Counted from the first letter of the stretch, positions 1-15,891 are shown. The stretch: 64,000 nucleotides of DNA from Corallium rubrum (GCA_964035015.1 OZ036004.1:7589628-7653627), one strand, 5' to 3'. Made by a program: numbers and translations. The notes: generated by a model not told the origin, from the letters alone.

Positions 1-3000
1 AAATTTCAGATTTTTTGTACGATTCCCACCTGTCAGGCTTTCGTACAAAAATTTCAGATTTTTTGTACGATTCCCACCTGACAGGCTTTCGTACAAAAAT
101 TTCAGATTTTTTGTACAATTCCCACCTGACAGGCTTTCGTACAAAAATTTCAGATTTTTTGTACGATTCCCACCTGACAGGCTTTCGTACAAAAATTTCA
201 GATTTTTTGTACGATTCCCACCTGACAGGCTTTCGTACAAAAATTTCAGATTTTTTGTACGATTCCCACCTGACAGGCTTTCGTACAAAAAGTTCAGATT
301 TTTTGTACAATTCCCACCTGACAGGCTTTCGTACAAAATTTCAGATTTTTTGTACAATTCCCACCTGACAGGCTTTTGTACAAAAATTTCAGATTTTTTG
401 TACGATTCCCACCTGACAGGCTTTCGTACAAAAATTTCAGATTTTTTGTACGATTCCCACCTGACAGGCTTTCGTACAAAAATTTCAGATTTTTTGTACG
501 ATTCCCACCTGACAGGCTTTCGTACAAAAATTTCAGATTTTTTGTACGATTCCCACCTGACAGGCTTTCGTACAAAAATTTCAGATTTTTTGTACGATTC
601 CCACCTGACAGGCTTTCGTACAAAAATTTCAGATTTTTTGTACGATTCCCACCTGACAGGCTTTCGTACAAAAATTTCAGATTTTTTGTACGATTCCCAC
701 CTGACAGGCTTTCGTACAAAAATTTCAGATTTTTTGTACGATTCCCACCTGACAGGCTTTTGTACAAAAATTTCAGATTTTTTGTACAATTCCCACCTGA
801 CAGGCTTTCGTACAAAAATTTCAGATTTTTTGTACGATTCCCACCTGACAGGCTTTCGTACAAAAATTTCAGATTTTTTGTACGATTCCCACCTGACAGG
901 CTTTTTGTACAAAAATTTCAGATTTTTTGTACAATTCCCACCTGACAGGCTTTCGTACAAAAATTTCAGATTTTTTGTACGATTCCCACCTGACAGGCTT
1001 TCGTACAAAAATTTCAGATTTTTTGTACGATTCCCACCTGACAGGCTTTCGTACAAAAATTTCAGATTTTTTGTACGATTCCCACCTGACAGGCTTTCGT
1101 ACAAAAATTTCAGATTTTTTGTACGATTCCCACCTGACAGGCTTTCGTACAAAAATTTCAGATTTTTTGTACGATTCCCACCTGACAGGCTTTCGTACAA
1201 AAATTTCAGATTTTTTGTGCGATTCCCACCTGACAGGCTTTCGTACAAAAATTTCAGATTTTTTGTAGGATTCCCACCTGACAGGCTTTCGTACAAAAAT
1301 TTCAGATTTTTTGTACGATTCCCACCTGACAGGCTTTCGTACAAAAATTTCAGATTTTTTGTACAATTCCCACCTGACAGGCTTTCGTACAAAAATTTCA
1401 GATTTTTTGTACGATTCCCACCTGACAGGCTTTCGTACAAAAATTTCAGATTTTTTGTACGATTCCCACCTGACAGGCTTTCGTACAAAAATTTCAGATT
1501 TTTTGTACAATTCCCACCTGACAGGCTTTCGTACAAAAATTTCAGATTTTTTGTACGATTCCCACCTGACAGGCTTTCGTACAAAAATTTCAGATTTTTT
1601 GTACGATTCCCACCTGACAGGCTTTCGTACAAAAATTTCAGATTTTTTGTACAATTCCCACCTGACAGGCTTTTCGTACAAAAATTTCAGATTTTTTGTA
1701 CGATTCCCACCTGACAGGCTTTCGTACAAAAATTTCAGATTTTTTGTACGATTCCCACCTGACAGGCTTTCGTACAAAAATTTCAGATTTTTTGTACGAT
1801 TCCCACCTGACAGGCTTTCGTACAAAAATTTCAGATTTTTTGTACGATTCCCACCTGACAGGCTTTCGTACAAAAATTTCAGATTTTTTGTACGATTCCC
1901 ACCTGACAGGCTTTCGTACAAAAATTTCAGATTTTTTGTACGATTCCCACCTGACAGGCTTTTGTACAAAAATTTCAGATTTTTTGTACGATTCCCACCT
2001 GACAGGCTTTGTACAAAAATTTCAGATTTTTTGTACGATTCCCACCTGACAGGCTTTCGTACAAAAATTTCAGATTTTTTGTACGATTCCCACCTGACAG
2101 GCTTTCATAAAAAAATTTCAGATTTTTTGTACGATTCCCACCTGACAGGCTTTTGTACAAAAATTTCAGATTTTTTGTACAATTCCCACCTGACAGGCTT
2201 TCGTACAAAAATTTCAGATTTTTTGTACGATTCCCACCTGACAGGCTTTTGTACAAAAATTTCAGATTTTTTGTACAATTCCCACCTGACAGGCTTTCGT
2301 ACAAAAATTTCAGATTTTTTGTACGATTCCCACCTGACAGGCTTTTGTACAAAAATTTCAGATTTTTTGTACAATTCCCACCTGACAGGCTTTCGTACAA
2401 AAATTTCAGATTTTTTGTACGATTCCCACCTGACAGGCTTTTGTACAAAAATTTCAGATTTTTTGTACAATTCCCACCTGACAGGCTTTCGTACAAAAAT
2501 TTCAGATTTTTTGTACGATTCCCACCTGACAGGCTTTCGTACAAAAATTTCAGATTTTTTGTACAATTCCCACCTGACAGGCTTTCGTACAAAAATTTCA
2601 GATTTTTTGTACGATTCCCACATGTCAGGCTTTCGTACAAAAATTTCAGATTTTTTGTACGATTCCCACCTGACAGGCTTTCGTACAAAAATTTCAGATT
2701 TTTTGTACGATTCCCACCTGACAGGCTTTTGTACAAAAATTTCAGATTTTTTGTACAATTCCCACCTGACAGGCTTTCGTACAAAAATTTCAGATTTTTT
2801 GTACGATTCCCACCTGACAGGCTTTCGTACAAAAATTTCAGATTTTTTGTACGATTCCCACCTGACAGGCTTTCGTACAAAAATTTCAGATTTTTTGTAC
2901 GATTCCCACCTGACAGGCTTTCGTACAAAAATTTCAGATTTTTTGTACGATTCCCACCTGACAGGCTTTCGTACAAAATTTCAGATTTTTTGTACAATTC

Positions 3001-6000
3001 CCACCTGACAGGCTTTCGTACAAAAATTTCAGATTTTTTGTACGATTCCCACCTGACAGGCTTTCGTACAAAAATTTCAGATTTTTTGTACGATTCCCAC
3101 CTGACAGGCTTTCGTACAAAAATTTCAGATTTTTTGTACGATTCCCACCTGACAGGCTTTCGTACAAAAATTTCAGATTTTTTGTACGATTCCCACCTGA
3201 CAGGCTTTCGTACAAAATTTCAGATTTTTTGTACGATTCCCACCTGACAGGCTTTCGTACAAAAATTTCAGATTTTTTGTACGATTCCCACCTGACAGGC
3301 TTTCGTACAAAAATTTCAGATTTTTTGTACGATTCCCACCTGACAGGCTTTCGTACAAAAATTTCAGATTTTTTGTACGATTCCCACCTGACAGGCTTTC
3401 GTACAAAAATTTCAGATTTTTTGTACGATTCCCACCTGACAGGCTTTCGTACAAAAATTTCAGATTTTTTGTACGATTCCCACCTGACAGGCTTTCGTAC
3501 AAAAATTTCAGATTTTTTGTACGATTCCCACCTGACAGGCTTTTGTACAAAAATTTCAGATTTTTTGTACAATTCCCACCTGACAGGCTTTCGTACAAAA
3601 ATTTCAGATTTTTTGTACGATTCCCACCTGACAGGCTTTCGTACAAAAATTTCAGATTTTTTGTACGATTCCCACCTGACAGGCTTTTGTACAAAAATTT
3701 CAGATTTTTTGTACGATTCCCACCTGACAGGCTTTCGTACAAAAATTTCAGATTTTTTGTACGATTCCCACCTGACAGGCTTTCGTACAAAAATTTCAGA
3801 TTTTTTGTACGATTCCCACCTGACAGGCTTTCGTACAAAAATTTCAGATTTTTTGTACGATTCCCACCTGACAGGCTTTCGTACAAAAATTTCAGATTTT
3901 TTGTACGATTCCCACCTGACAGGCTTTCGTACAAAAATTTCAGATTTTTTGTACGATTCCCACCTGACAGGCTTTCGTACAAAAATTTCAGATTTTTTGT
4001 GCGATTCCCACCTGACAGGCTTTCGTACAAAAATTTCAGATTTTTTGTAGGATTCCCACCTGACAGGCTTTCGTACAAAAATTTCAGATTTTTTGTACGA
4101 TTCCCACCTGACAGGCTTTCGTACAAAAATTTCAGATTTTTTGTACGATTCCCACCTGACAGGCTTTCGTACAAAAATTTCAGATTTTTTGTACGATTCC
4201 CACCTGACAGGCTTTCGTACAAAAATTTCAGATTTTTTGTACGATTCCCACCTGACAGGCTTTCGTACAAAAATTTCAGATTTTTTGTACGATTCCCACC
4301 TGACAGGCTTTCGTACAAAAATTTCAGATTTTTTGTACGATTCCCACCTGACAGGCTTTCGTACAAAAATTTCAGATTTTTTGTACGATTCCCACCTGAC
4401 AGGCTTTTGTACAAAAATTTCAGATTTTTTGTACAATTCCCACCTGACAGGCTTTCGTACAAAAATTTCAGATTTTTTGTACGATTCCCACCTGACAGGC
4501 TTTCGTACAAAAATTTCAGATTTTTTGTACGATTCCCACCTGACAGGCTTTCGTACAAAAATTTCAGATTTTTTGTACAATTCCCACCTGACAGGCTTTC
4601 GTACAAAAATTTCAGATTTTTTGTACGATTCCCACCTGACAGGCTCTCGTACAAAAATTTCAGATTTTTTGTACGATTCCCACCTGACAGGCTTTCGTAC
4701 AAAAATTTCAGATTTTTTGTACGATTCCCACCTGACAGGCTTTCGTACAAAAATTTCAGATTTTTTGTACGATTCCCACCTGACAGGCTTTCGTACAAAA
4801 ATTTCAGATTTTTTGTACGATTCCCACCTGACAGGCTTTCGTACAAAAATTTCAGATTTTTTGTGCGATTCCCACTGACAGGCTTTCGTACAAAAATTTC
4901 AGATTTTTTGTAGGATTCCCACCTGACAGGCTTTCGTACAAAAATTTCAGATTTTTTGTACGATTCCCACCTGACAGGCTTTCGTACAAAAATTTCAGAT
5001 TTTTTGTACAATTCCCACCTGACAGGCTTTCGTACAAAAATTTCAGATTTTTTGTACGATTCCCACCTGACAGGCTTTCGTACAAAAATTTCAGATTTTT
5101 TGTACGATTCCCACCTGACAGGCTTTTGTACAAAAATTTCAGATTTTTTGTACAATTCCCACCTGACAGGCTTTCGTACAAAAATTTCAGATTTTTTGTA
5201 CGATTCCCACCTGACAGGCTTTCGTACAAAAATTTCAGATTTTTTGTACGATTCCCACCTGACAGGCTTTCGTACAAAAATTTCAGATTTTTTGTACGAT
5301 TCCCACCTGACAGGCTTTCGTACAAAAATTTCAGATTTTTTGTACAATTCCCACCTGACAGGCTTTCGTACAAAATTTCAGATTTTTTGTACAATTCCCA
5401 CCTGACAGGCTTTTGTACAAAAATTTCAGATTTTTTGTACGATTCCCACCTGACAGGCTTTCGTACAAAAATTTCAGATTTTTTGTACGATTCACACTGA
5501 CAGGCTCTCGTACAAAAATTTCAGATTTTTTGTACGATTCCCACCTGACAGGCTTTCGTACAAAATTTCAGATTTTTTGTACAATTCCCACCTGACAGGC
5601 TTTCGTACAAAAATTTCAGATTTTTTGTACGATTCCCACCTGACAGGCTTTCGTACAAAAATTTCAGATTTTTTGTACGATTCCCACCTGACAGGCTTTC
5701 GTACAAAAATTTCAGATTTTTTGTACGATTCCCACCTGACAGGCTTTCGTACAAAAAGTTCAGATTTTTTGTACAATTCCCACCTGACAGGCTTTCGTAC
5801 AAAAAGTTCAGATTTTTTGTACAATTCCCACCTGACAGGCTTTCGTACAAAAATTTCAGATTTTTTGTACGATTCCCACCTGACAGGCTTTCGTACAAAA
5901 ATTTCAGATTTTTTGTACGATTCCCACACTGACAGGCTTTCGTACAAAAATTTCAGATTTTTTGTACGATTCCCACCTGACAGGCTTTCGTACAAAATTT

Positions 6001-9000
6001 CAGATTTTTTGTACAATTCCCACCTGACAGGCTTTCGTACAAAAATTTCAGATTTTTTGTACGATTCCCACCTGACAGGCTTTCGTACAAAAATTTCAGA
6101 TTTTTTTGTACGATTCCCACCTGACAGGCTTTCGTACAAAAATTTCAGATTTTTTGTACGATTCCCACCTGACAGGCTTTCGTACAAAAAGTTCAGATTT
6201 TTTGTACAATTCCCACCTGACAGGCTTTCGTACAAAATTTCAGATTTTTTGTACAATTCCCACCTGACAGGCTTTTGTACAAAAATTTCAGATTTTTTGT
6301 ACGATTCCCACCTGACAGGCTTTCGTACAAAAATTTCAGATTTTTTGTACGATTCACACTGACAGGCTTTCGTACAAAAATTTCAGATTTTTTGTACGAT
6401 TCCCACCTGACAGGCTTTCGTACAAAAATTTCAGGTTTTTTGTACGATTCCCACCTGACAGGCTTTCGTACAAAAATTTCAGATTTTTTGTACGATTCCC
6501 ACCTGACAGGCTTTCGTACAAAAATTTCAGATTTTTTGTACGATTCCCACCTGACAGGCTTTCGTACAAAAATTTCAGATTTTTTGTACGATTCCCACCT
6601 GACAGGCTTTCGTACAAAAATTTCAGATTTTTTGTACGATTCCCACCTGACAGGCTTTTGTACAAAAATTTCAGATTTTTTGTACGATTCCCACCTCACA
6701 GGCTTTCGTACAAAAATTTCAGATTTTTTGTACAATTCCCACCTGACAGGCTTTCGTACAAAAATTTCAGATTTTTTGTACAATTCCCACCTGACAGGCT
6801 TTCGTACAAAAATTTCAGATTTTTTGTACGATTCCCACCTGACAGGCTTTCGTACAAAAATTTCAGATTTTTTTGTACGATTCCCACCTGACAGGCTTTC
6901 GTACAAAAATTTCAGATTTTTTGTACGATTCCCACCTGACAGGCTTTCGTACAAAAATTTCAGATTTTTTGTACGATTCCCACCTGACAGGCTTTCGTAC
7001 AAAAAGTTCAGATTTTTTGTACAATTCCCACCTGACAGGCTTTCGTACAAAATTTCAGATTTTTTGTACAATTCCCACCTGACAGGCTTTTGTACAAAAA
7101 TTTCAGATTTTTTGTACGATTCCCACCTGACAGGCTTTCGTACAAAAATTTCAGATTTTTTGTACGATTCACACTGACAGGCTTTCGTACAAAAATTTCA
7201 GATTTTTTGTACGATTCCCACCTGACAGGCTTTCGTACAAAAATTTCAGATTTTTTGTACGATTCCCACCTGACAGGCTTTCGTACAAAAATTTCAGATT
7301 TTTTGTACGATTCCCACCTGACAGGCTTTCGTACAAAAATTTCAGATTTTTTGTACGATTCCCACCTGACAGGCTTTCGTACAAAAATTTCAGATTTTTT
7401 GTACGATTCCCACCTGACAGGCTTTCGTACAAAAATTTCAGATTTTTTGTACGATTCCCACCTGACAGGCTTTCGTACAAAAATTTCAGATTTTTTGTAC
7501 AATTCCCACCTGACAGGCTTTCGTACAAAAATTTCAGATTTTTTGTACGATTCCCACCTGACAGGCTTTCGTACAAAAATTTCAGATTTTTTGTACGATT
7601 CCCACCTGACAGGCTTTAGTACAAAAATTTCAGATTTTTTGTACAATTCCCACCTGACAGGCTTTCGTACAAAAATTTCAGATTTTTTGTACGATTCCCA
7701 CCTGACAGGCTCTCGTACAAAAATTTCAGATTTTTTGTACGATTCCCACCTGACAGGCTTTCGTACAAAAATTTCAGATTTTTTGTACGATTCCCACCTG
7801 ACAGGCTTTCGTACAAAAATTTCAGATTTTTTGTACGATTCCCACCTGACAGGCTTTCGTACAAAAATTTCAGATTTTTTGTACGATTCCCACCTGACAG
7901 GCTTTCGTACAAAAATTTCAGATTTTTTGTGCGATTCCCACCTGACAGGCTTTCGTACAAAAATTTCAGATTTTTTGTAGGATTCCCACCTGACAGGCTT
8001 TCGTACAAAAATTTCAGATTTTTTGTACGATTCCCACCTGACAGGCTTTCGTACAAAAATTTCAGATTTTTTGTACAATTCCCACCTGACAGGCTTTCGT
8101 ACAAAATTTTCAGATTTTTTGTACGATTCCCACCTGACAGGCTTTCGTACAAAAATTTCAGATTTTTTGTACGATTCCCACCTGACAGGCTTTCGTACAA
8201 AAATTTCAGATTTTTTGTACAATTCCCACCTGACAGGCTTTCGTACAAAAATTTCAGATTTTTTGTACGATTCCCACCTGACAGGCTTTCGTACAAAAAT
8301 TTCAGATTTTTTGTACGATTCCCACCTGACAGGCTTTTGTACAAAAATTTCAGATTTTTTGTACGATTCCCACCTGACAGGCTTTCGTACAAAAATTTCA
8401 GATTTTTTGTACAATTCCCACCTGACAGGCTTTCGTACAAAAATTTCAGATTTTTTGTACAATTCCCACCTGACAGGCTTTCGTACAAAAATTTCAGATT
8501 TTTTGTACGATTCCCACATGACAGGCTTTCGTACAAAAATTTCAGATTTTTTGTACGATTCCCACCTGACAGGCTTTCGTACAAAAATTTCAGATTTTTT
8601 GTACGATTCCCACCTGACAGGCTTTCGTACAAAAATTTCAGATTTTTTGTACGATTCCCACCTGACAGGCTTTCGTACAAAAATTTCAGATTTTTTGTAC
8701 GATTCCCACCTGACAGGCTTTCGTACAAAAATTTCAGATTTTTTGTACGATTCCCACCTGACAGGCTTTTGTACAAAAATTTCAGATTTTTTGTACGATT
8801 CCCACCTGACAGGCTTTCGTACAAAAATTTCAGATTTTTTGTACGATTCCCACTGACAGGCTTTCGTACAAAAATTTCAGATTTTTTGTACGATTCCCAC
8901 CTGACAGGCTTTCGTACAAAAATTTCAGGTTTTTTGTACGATTCCCACCTGACAGGCTTTCATAAAAAAAATTCAGATTTTTTGTACGATTCCCACCTGA

Positions 9001-12000
9001 CAGGCTTTTGTACAAAAATTTCAGATTTTTTGTACGATTCCCACCTGACAGGCTTTCGTACAAAAATTTCAGATTTTTTGTACGATTCCCACCTGACAGG
9101 CTTTCGTACAAAAATTTCAGATTTTTTGTACGATTCCCACCTGACAGGCTTTCGTACAAAAATTTCAGATTTTTTGTACGATTCCCACCTGACAGGCTTT
9201 CGTACAAAAATTTCAGATTTTTTGTACGATTCCCACCTGACAGGCTTTCGTACAAAAATTTCAGATTTTTTGTACGATTCCCACCTGACAGGCTTTCGTA
9301 CAAAAATTTCAGATTTTTTGTACAATTCCCACCTGACAGGCTTTCGTACAAAAATTTCAGATTTTTTGTACGATTCCCACATGACAGGCTTTCGTACAAA
9401 AATTTCAGATTTTTTGTACGATTCCCACCTGACAGGCTTTCGTACAAAAATTTCAGATTTTTTGTACGATTCCCACCTGACAGGCTTTCGTACAAAAATT
9501 TCAGATTTTTTGTACGATTCCCACCTGACAGGCTTTCGTACAAAAATTTCAGATTTTTTGTACAATTCCCACCTGACAGGCTTTCGTACAAAATTTCAGA
9601 TTTTTTGTACAATTCCCACCTGACAGGCTTTCGTACAAAAATTTCAGATTTTTTGTACGATTCCCACCTGACAGGCTTTCGTACAAAAATTTCAGATTTT
9701 TTGTACGATTCCCACCTGACAGGCTTTCGTACAAAAATTTCAGATTTTTTGTACGATTCCCACCTGACAGGCTTTCGTACAAAAATTTCAGATTTTTTGT
9801 ACGATTCCCACCTGACAGGCTTTCATAAAAAAAATTTCAGATTTTTTGTACGATTCCCACCTGACAGGCTTTTGTACAAAAATTTCAGATTTTTTGTACG
9901 ATTCCCACCTGACAGGCTTTCGTACAAAAATTTCAGATTTTTTGTACGATTCCCACCTGACAGGCTTTCGTACAAAAATTTCAGATTTTTTGTACAATTC
10001 CCACCTGACAGGCTTTCGTAAAAAAAATTCATATTTTTTGTACGATTCCCACCTGACAGGCTTTTGTACAAAAATTTCAGATTTTTTGTACAATTCCCAC
10101 CTGACAGGCTTTCGTACAAAAATTTCAGATTTTTTGTACGATTCCCACCTGACAGGCTTTCGTACAAAAATTTCAGATTTTTTGTACAATTCCCACCTGA
10201 CAGGCTTTCGTACAAAAATTTCAGATTTTTTGTACGATTCCCACCTGACAGGCTTTCGTACAAAAATTTCAGATTTTTTGTACAATTCCCACCTGACAGG
10301 CTTTCGTACAAAAATTTCAGATTTTTTGTACGATTCCCACATGACAGGCTTTCGTACAAAAATTTCAGATTTTTTGTACGATTCCCACCTGACAGGCTTT
10401 CGTACAAAAATTTCAGATTTTTTGTACGATTCCCACCTGACAGGCTTTTGTACAAAAATTTCAGATTTTTTGTACAATTCCCACCTGACAGGCTTTCGTA
10501 CAAAAATTTCAGATTTTTTGTACGATTCCCACCTGACAGGCTTTCGTACAAAAATTTCAGATTTTTTGTACGATTCCCACCTGACAGGCTTTCGTACAAA
10601 AATTTCAGATTTTTTGTACGATTCCCACCTGACAGGCTTTCGTACAAAAAGTTCAGATTTTTTGTACAATTCCCACCTGACAGGCTTTCGTACAAAATTT
10701 CAGATTTTTTGTACAATTCCCACCTGACAGGCTTTCGTACAAAAATTTCAGATTTTTTGTACGATTCCCACCTGACAGGCTTTCGTACAAAAATTTCAGA
10801 TTTTTTGTACGATTCCCACCTGACAGGCTTTCGTACAAAAATTTCAGATTTTTTGTACGATTCCCACCTGACAGGCTTTCGTACAAAAATTTCAGATTTT
10901 TTGTACGATTCCCACCTGACAGGCTTTCATAAAAAAAATTCAGATTTTTTGTACGATTCCCACCTGACAGGCTTTCGTACAAAAATTTCAGATTTTTTGT
11001 ACAATTCCCACCTGACAGGCTTTCGTACAAAAATTTCAGATTTTTTGTACGATTCCCACCTGACAGGCTTTCGTACAAAAATTTCAGATTTTTTGTACGA
11101 TTCCCACCTGACAGGCTTTTGTACAAAAATTTCAGATTTTTTGTACAATTCCCACCTGACAGGCTTTCGTACAAAAATTTCAGATTTTTTGTACGATTCC
11201 CACCTGACAGGCTTTCGTACAAAAATTTCAGATTTTTTGTACGATTCCCACCTGACAGGCTTTCGTACAAAAATTTCAGATTTTTTGTACGATTCCCACC
11301 TGACAGGCTTTCGTACAAAAAGTTCAGATTTTTTGTACAATTCCCACCTGACAGGCTTTCGTACAAAATTTCAGATTTTTTGTACAATTCCCACCTGACA
11401 GGCTTTCGTACAAAAATTTCAGATTTTTTGTACGATTCCCACCTGACAGGCTTTCGTACAAAAATTTCAGATTTTTTGTACGATTCCCACCTGACAGGCT
11501 TTCGTACAAAAATTTCAGATTTTTTGTACGATTCCCACCTGACAGGCTTTCGTACAAAAATTTCAGATTTTTTGTACGATTCCCACCTGACAGGCTTTCG
11601 TACAAAAAGTTCAGATTTTTTGTACAATTCCCACCTGACAGGCTTTCGTACAAAAATTTCAGATTTTTTGTACAATTCCCACCTGACAGGCTTTTGTACA
11701 AAAATTTCAGATTTTTTGTACGATTCCCACCTGACAGGCTTTCGTACAAAAATTTCAGATTTTTTGTACGATTCCCACTGACAGGCTTTCGTACAAAAAT
11801 TTCAGATTTTTTGTACGATTCCCACCTGACAGGCTTTCGTACAAAAATTTCAGATTTTTTGTACGATTCCCACCTGACAGGCTTTCATAAAAAAAATTCA
11901 GATTTTTTGTACAATTCCCACCTGACAGGCTTTCGTACAAAAATTTCAGATTTTTTGTACGATTCCCAGATGTCAGGCTTTCGTACAAAAATTTCAGATT

Positions 12001-15000
12001 TTTTGTACAATTCCCACCTGACAGGCTTTCGTACAAAAATTTCAGATTTTTTGTACGATTCCCACATGTCAGGCTTTCGTACAAAAATTTCAGATTTTTT
12101 GTACGATTCCCACCTGACAGGCTTTCGTACAAAAATTTCAGATTTTTTGTACGATTCCCACCTGACAGGCTTTTGTACAAAAATTTCAGATTTTTTGTAC
12201 AATTCCCACCTGACAGGCTTTCGTACAAAAATTTCAGATTTTTTGTACGATTCCCACCTGACAGGCTTTCGTACAAAAATTTCAGATTTTTTGTACGATT
12301 CCCACCTGACAGGCTTTCGTACAAAAATTTCAGATTTTTTGTACGATTCCCACCTGACAGGCTTTCGTACAAAAAGTTCAGATTTTTTGTACAATTCCCA
12401 CCTGACAGGCTTTCGTACAAAATTTCAGATTTTTTGTACAATTCCCACCTGACAGGCTTTCGTACAAAAATTTCAGATTTTTTGTACGATTCCCACCTGA
12501 CAGGCTTTCGTACAAAAATTTCAGATTTTTTGTACGATTCCCACCTGACAGGCTTTCGTACAAAAATTTCAGGATTTTTTGTACGATTCCCACCTGACAG
12601 GCTTTCATAAAAAATTTCAGATTTTTTGTACGATTCCCACCTGACAGGCTTTTGTACAAAAATTTCAGATTTTTTGTACAATTCCCACCTGACAGGCTTT
12701 CGTACAAAAATTTCAGATTTTTTGTACGATTCCCACCTGACAGGCTTTCGTACAAAAATTTCAGATTTTTTGTACGATTCCCACCTGACAGGCTTTCGTA
12801 CAAAAATTTCAGATTTTTTGTACAATTCCCACCTGACAGACTTTCGTACAAAAATTTCAGATTTTTTGTACGATTCACACCTGATAGGCTTTCGTACAAA
12901 AATTTCAGATTTTTTGTACGATTCCCACCTGACAGGCTTTCGTACAAAAAGTTCAGATTTTTTGTACAATTCCCACCTGACAGGCTTTCGTACAAAATTT
13001 CAGATTTTTTGTACAATTCCCACCTGACAGGCTTTTGTACAAAAATTTCAGATTTTTTGTACGATTCCCACCTGACAGGCTTTCGTACAAAAATTTCAGA
13101 TTTTTTGTACGATTCCCACCTGACAGGCTTTCGTACAAAAATTTCAGATTTTTTGTACGATTCCCACCTGACAGGCTTTCATACAAAAATTTCAGGTTTT
13201 TTGTACGATTCCCACCTGACAGGCTTTCATACAAAAATTTCAGATTTTTTGTACGATTCCCACCTGACAGGCTTTCGTACAAAAATTTCAGATTTTTTGT
13301 ACGATTCCCAGATGTCAGGCTTTCGTACAAAAATTTCAGATTTTTTGTACAATTCCCACCTGACAGGCTTTCGTACAAAAATTTCAGATTTTTTGTACGA
13401 TTCCCACATGACAGGCTTTCGTACAAAAATTTCAGATTTTTTGTACGATTCCCACCTGACAGGCTTTCGTACAAAAATTTCAGATTTTTTGTACGATTCC
13501 CACCTGACAGGCTTTTGTACAAAAATTTCAGATTTTTTGTACAATTCCCACCTGACAGGCTTTCGTACAAAAATTTCAGATTTTTTGTACGATTCCCACC
13601 TGACAGGCTTTCGTACAAAAATTTCAGATTTTTTGTACGATTCCCACCTGACAGGCTTTCGTACAAAAATTTCAGATTTTTTGTACGATTCCCACCTGAC
13701 AGGCTTTCGTACAAAAAGTTCAGATTTTTTGTACAATTCCCACCTGACAGGCTTTCGTACAAAATTTCAGATTTTTTGTACAATTCCCACCTGACAGGCT
13801 TTCGTACAAAAATTTCAGATTTTTTGTACGATTCCCACCTGACAGGCTTTCGTACAAAAATTTCAGATTTTTTGTACGATTCCCACTGACAGGCTTTCGT
13901 ACAAAAATTTCAGATTTTTTGTACGATTCCCACCTGACAGGCTTTCGTACAAAAATTTCAGGTTTTTTGTACGATTCCCACCTGACAGGCTTTCATAAAA
14001 AAAATTCAGATTTTTTGTACGATTCCCACCTGACAGGCTTTTGTACAAAAATTTCAGATTTTTTGTACAATTCCCACCTGACAGGCTTTCGTACAAAAAT
14101 TTCAGATTTTTTGTACGATTCCCACCTGACAGGCTTTCGTACAAAAATTTCAGATTTTTTGTACGATTCCCACCTGACAGGCTTTTGTACAAAAATTTCA
14201 GATTTTTTGTACAATTCCCACCTGACAGGCTTTCGTACAAAAATTTCAGATTTTTTGTACGATTCACACCTGACAGGCTTTCGTACAAAAATTTCAGATT
14301 TTTTGTACGATTCCCACCTGACAGGCTTTCGTACCAAAATTTCAGATTTTTTGTACGATTCCCACCTGACAGGCTTTCGTACAAAAAGTTCAGATTTTTT
14401 GTACAATTCCCACCTGACAGGCTTTCGTACAAAAATTTCAGATTTTTTGTACGATTCCCACCTGACAGGCTTTCGTACAAAAATTTCAGATTTTTTGTAC
14501 GATTCCCACCTGACAGGCTTTCGTACAAAAATTTCAGATTTTTTGTACAATTCCCACCTGACAGGCTTTCGTACAAAAATTTCAGATTTTTTGTACGATT
14601 CACACCTGACAGGCTTTCGTACAAAAATTTCAGATTTTTTGTACGATTCCCACCTGACAGGCTTTCGAACCAAAATTTCAAATTTTTTGTACGATTCCCA
14701 CCTGACAGGCTTTCGTACAAAAATTTCAGATTTTTTGTACAATTCCCACCTGACAGGCTTTCGTACAAAAATTTCAGATTTTTTGTACAATTCCCACCTG
14801 ACAGGCTTTTTGGACAAAAATTTCAGATTTTTTGTACGATTCCCACCTGACAGGCTTTCGTACAAAAATTTCAGATTTTTTGTACGATTCCCACCTGACA
14901 GACTTTCGTACAAAAATTTCAGATTTTTTGTACAATTCCCACCTGACAGGCTTTCGTACAAAAATTTCAGATTTTTTGTACAATTCCCACCTGACAGGCT

Positions 15001-15891
15001 TTCGTACAAAAAGTTCAGATTTTTTGTACAATTCCCACCTGACAGGCTTTCGTACAAAATTTCAGATTTTTTGTACAATTCCCACCTGACAGGCTTTCGT
15101 ACAAAAATTTCAGATTTTTTGTACGATTCCCACCTGACAGGCTTTCGTACAAAAATTTCAGATTTTTTGTACGATTCCCACTGACAGGCTTTCGTACAAA
15201 AATTTCAGATTTTTTGTACGATTCCCACCTGACAGGCTTTCGTACAAAAATTTCAGATTTTTTGTACAATTCCCACCTGACAGGCTTTCGTACAAAAATT
15301 TCAGATTTTTTGTACGATTCCCACATGTCAGGCTTTCGTACAAAAATTTCAGATTTTTTGTACGATTCCCACCTGACAGGCTTTCGTACAAAAATTTCAG
15401 ATTTTTTGTACGATTCCCACTGACAGGCTTTCGTACAAAAATTTCAGATTTTTTGTACGATTCCCACCTGACAGGCTTTCGTACAAAAATTTCAGGTTTT
15501 TTGTACGATTCCCACCTGACAGGCTTTCATAAAAAAAATTCAGATTTTTTGTACGATTCCCACCTGACAGGCTTTTGTACAAAAATTTCAGATTTTTTGT
15601 ACGATTCCCACCTGACAGGCTTTCGTACAAAAATTTCAGATTTTTTGTACGATTCCCACCTGACAGGCTTTCGTACAAAAATTTCAGATTTTTTGTACAA
15701 TTCCCACCTGACAGGCTTTCGTACAAAAATTTCAGATTTTTTGTACGATTCCCACCTGACAGGCTTTCGTACAAAAATTTCAGATTTTTTGTACAATTCC
15801 CACCTGACAGGCTTTCGTACAAAAATTTCAGATTTTTTGTACGATTCCCAGATGTCAGGCTTTCGTACAAAAATTTCAGATTTTTTGTACA
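1..15891. repeat. 48-bp satellite array A (about 330 monomers)
   Basis: This is a continuous head-to-tail array of a 48-bp monomer with no spacers, continuing beyond the left edge. Each monomer runs from GTACGATTCCCACCTGACAG through GCTTTCGTAC into a dyad (GTACAAAAATTTCAG, then TTTTTTGTAC). Variants include GTACAATTCCC for GTACGATTCCC, CATAAAAAA for CGTACAAAAA, a GTTCAG core, 46-47-bp short monomers, and GTGCG/GTAGG variants. The last monomer ends at about 15,891, where unrelated sequence starts. The long open frames across it are by-products of a stop-free monomer of 16 codons. In reverse complement it is the same family as the array at 42,531-53,280. Confidence 0.97.

Noticed and set aside
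1..15891. CRISPR array or repetitive surface protein gene
   Set aside because: Repeats are directly adjacent with no unique spacers, and frames are open only because the 48-bp monomer lacks stops; indels switch frame freely on both strands.
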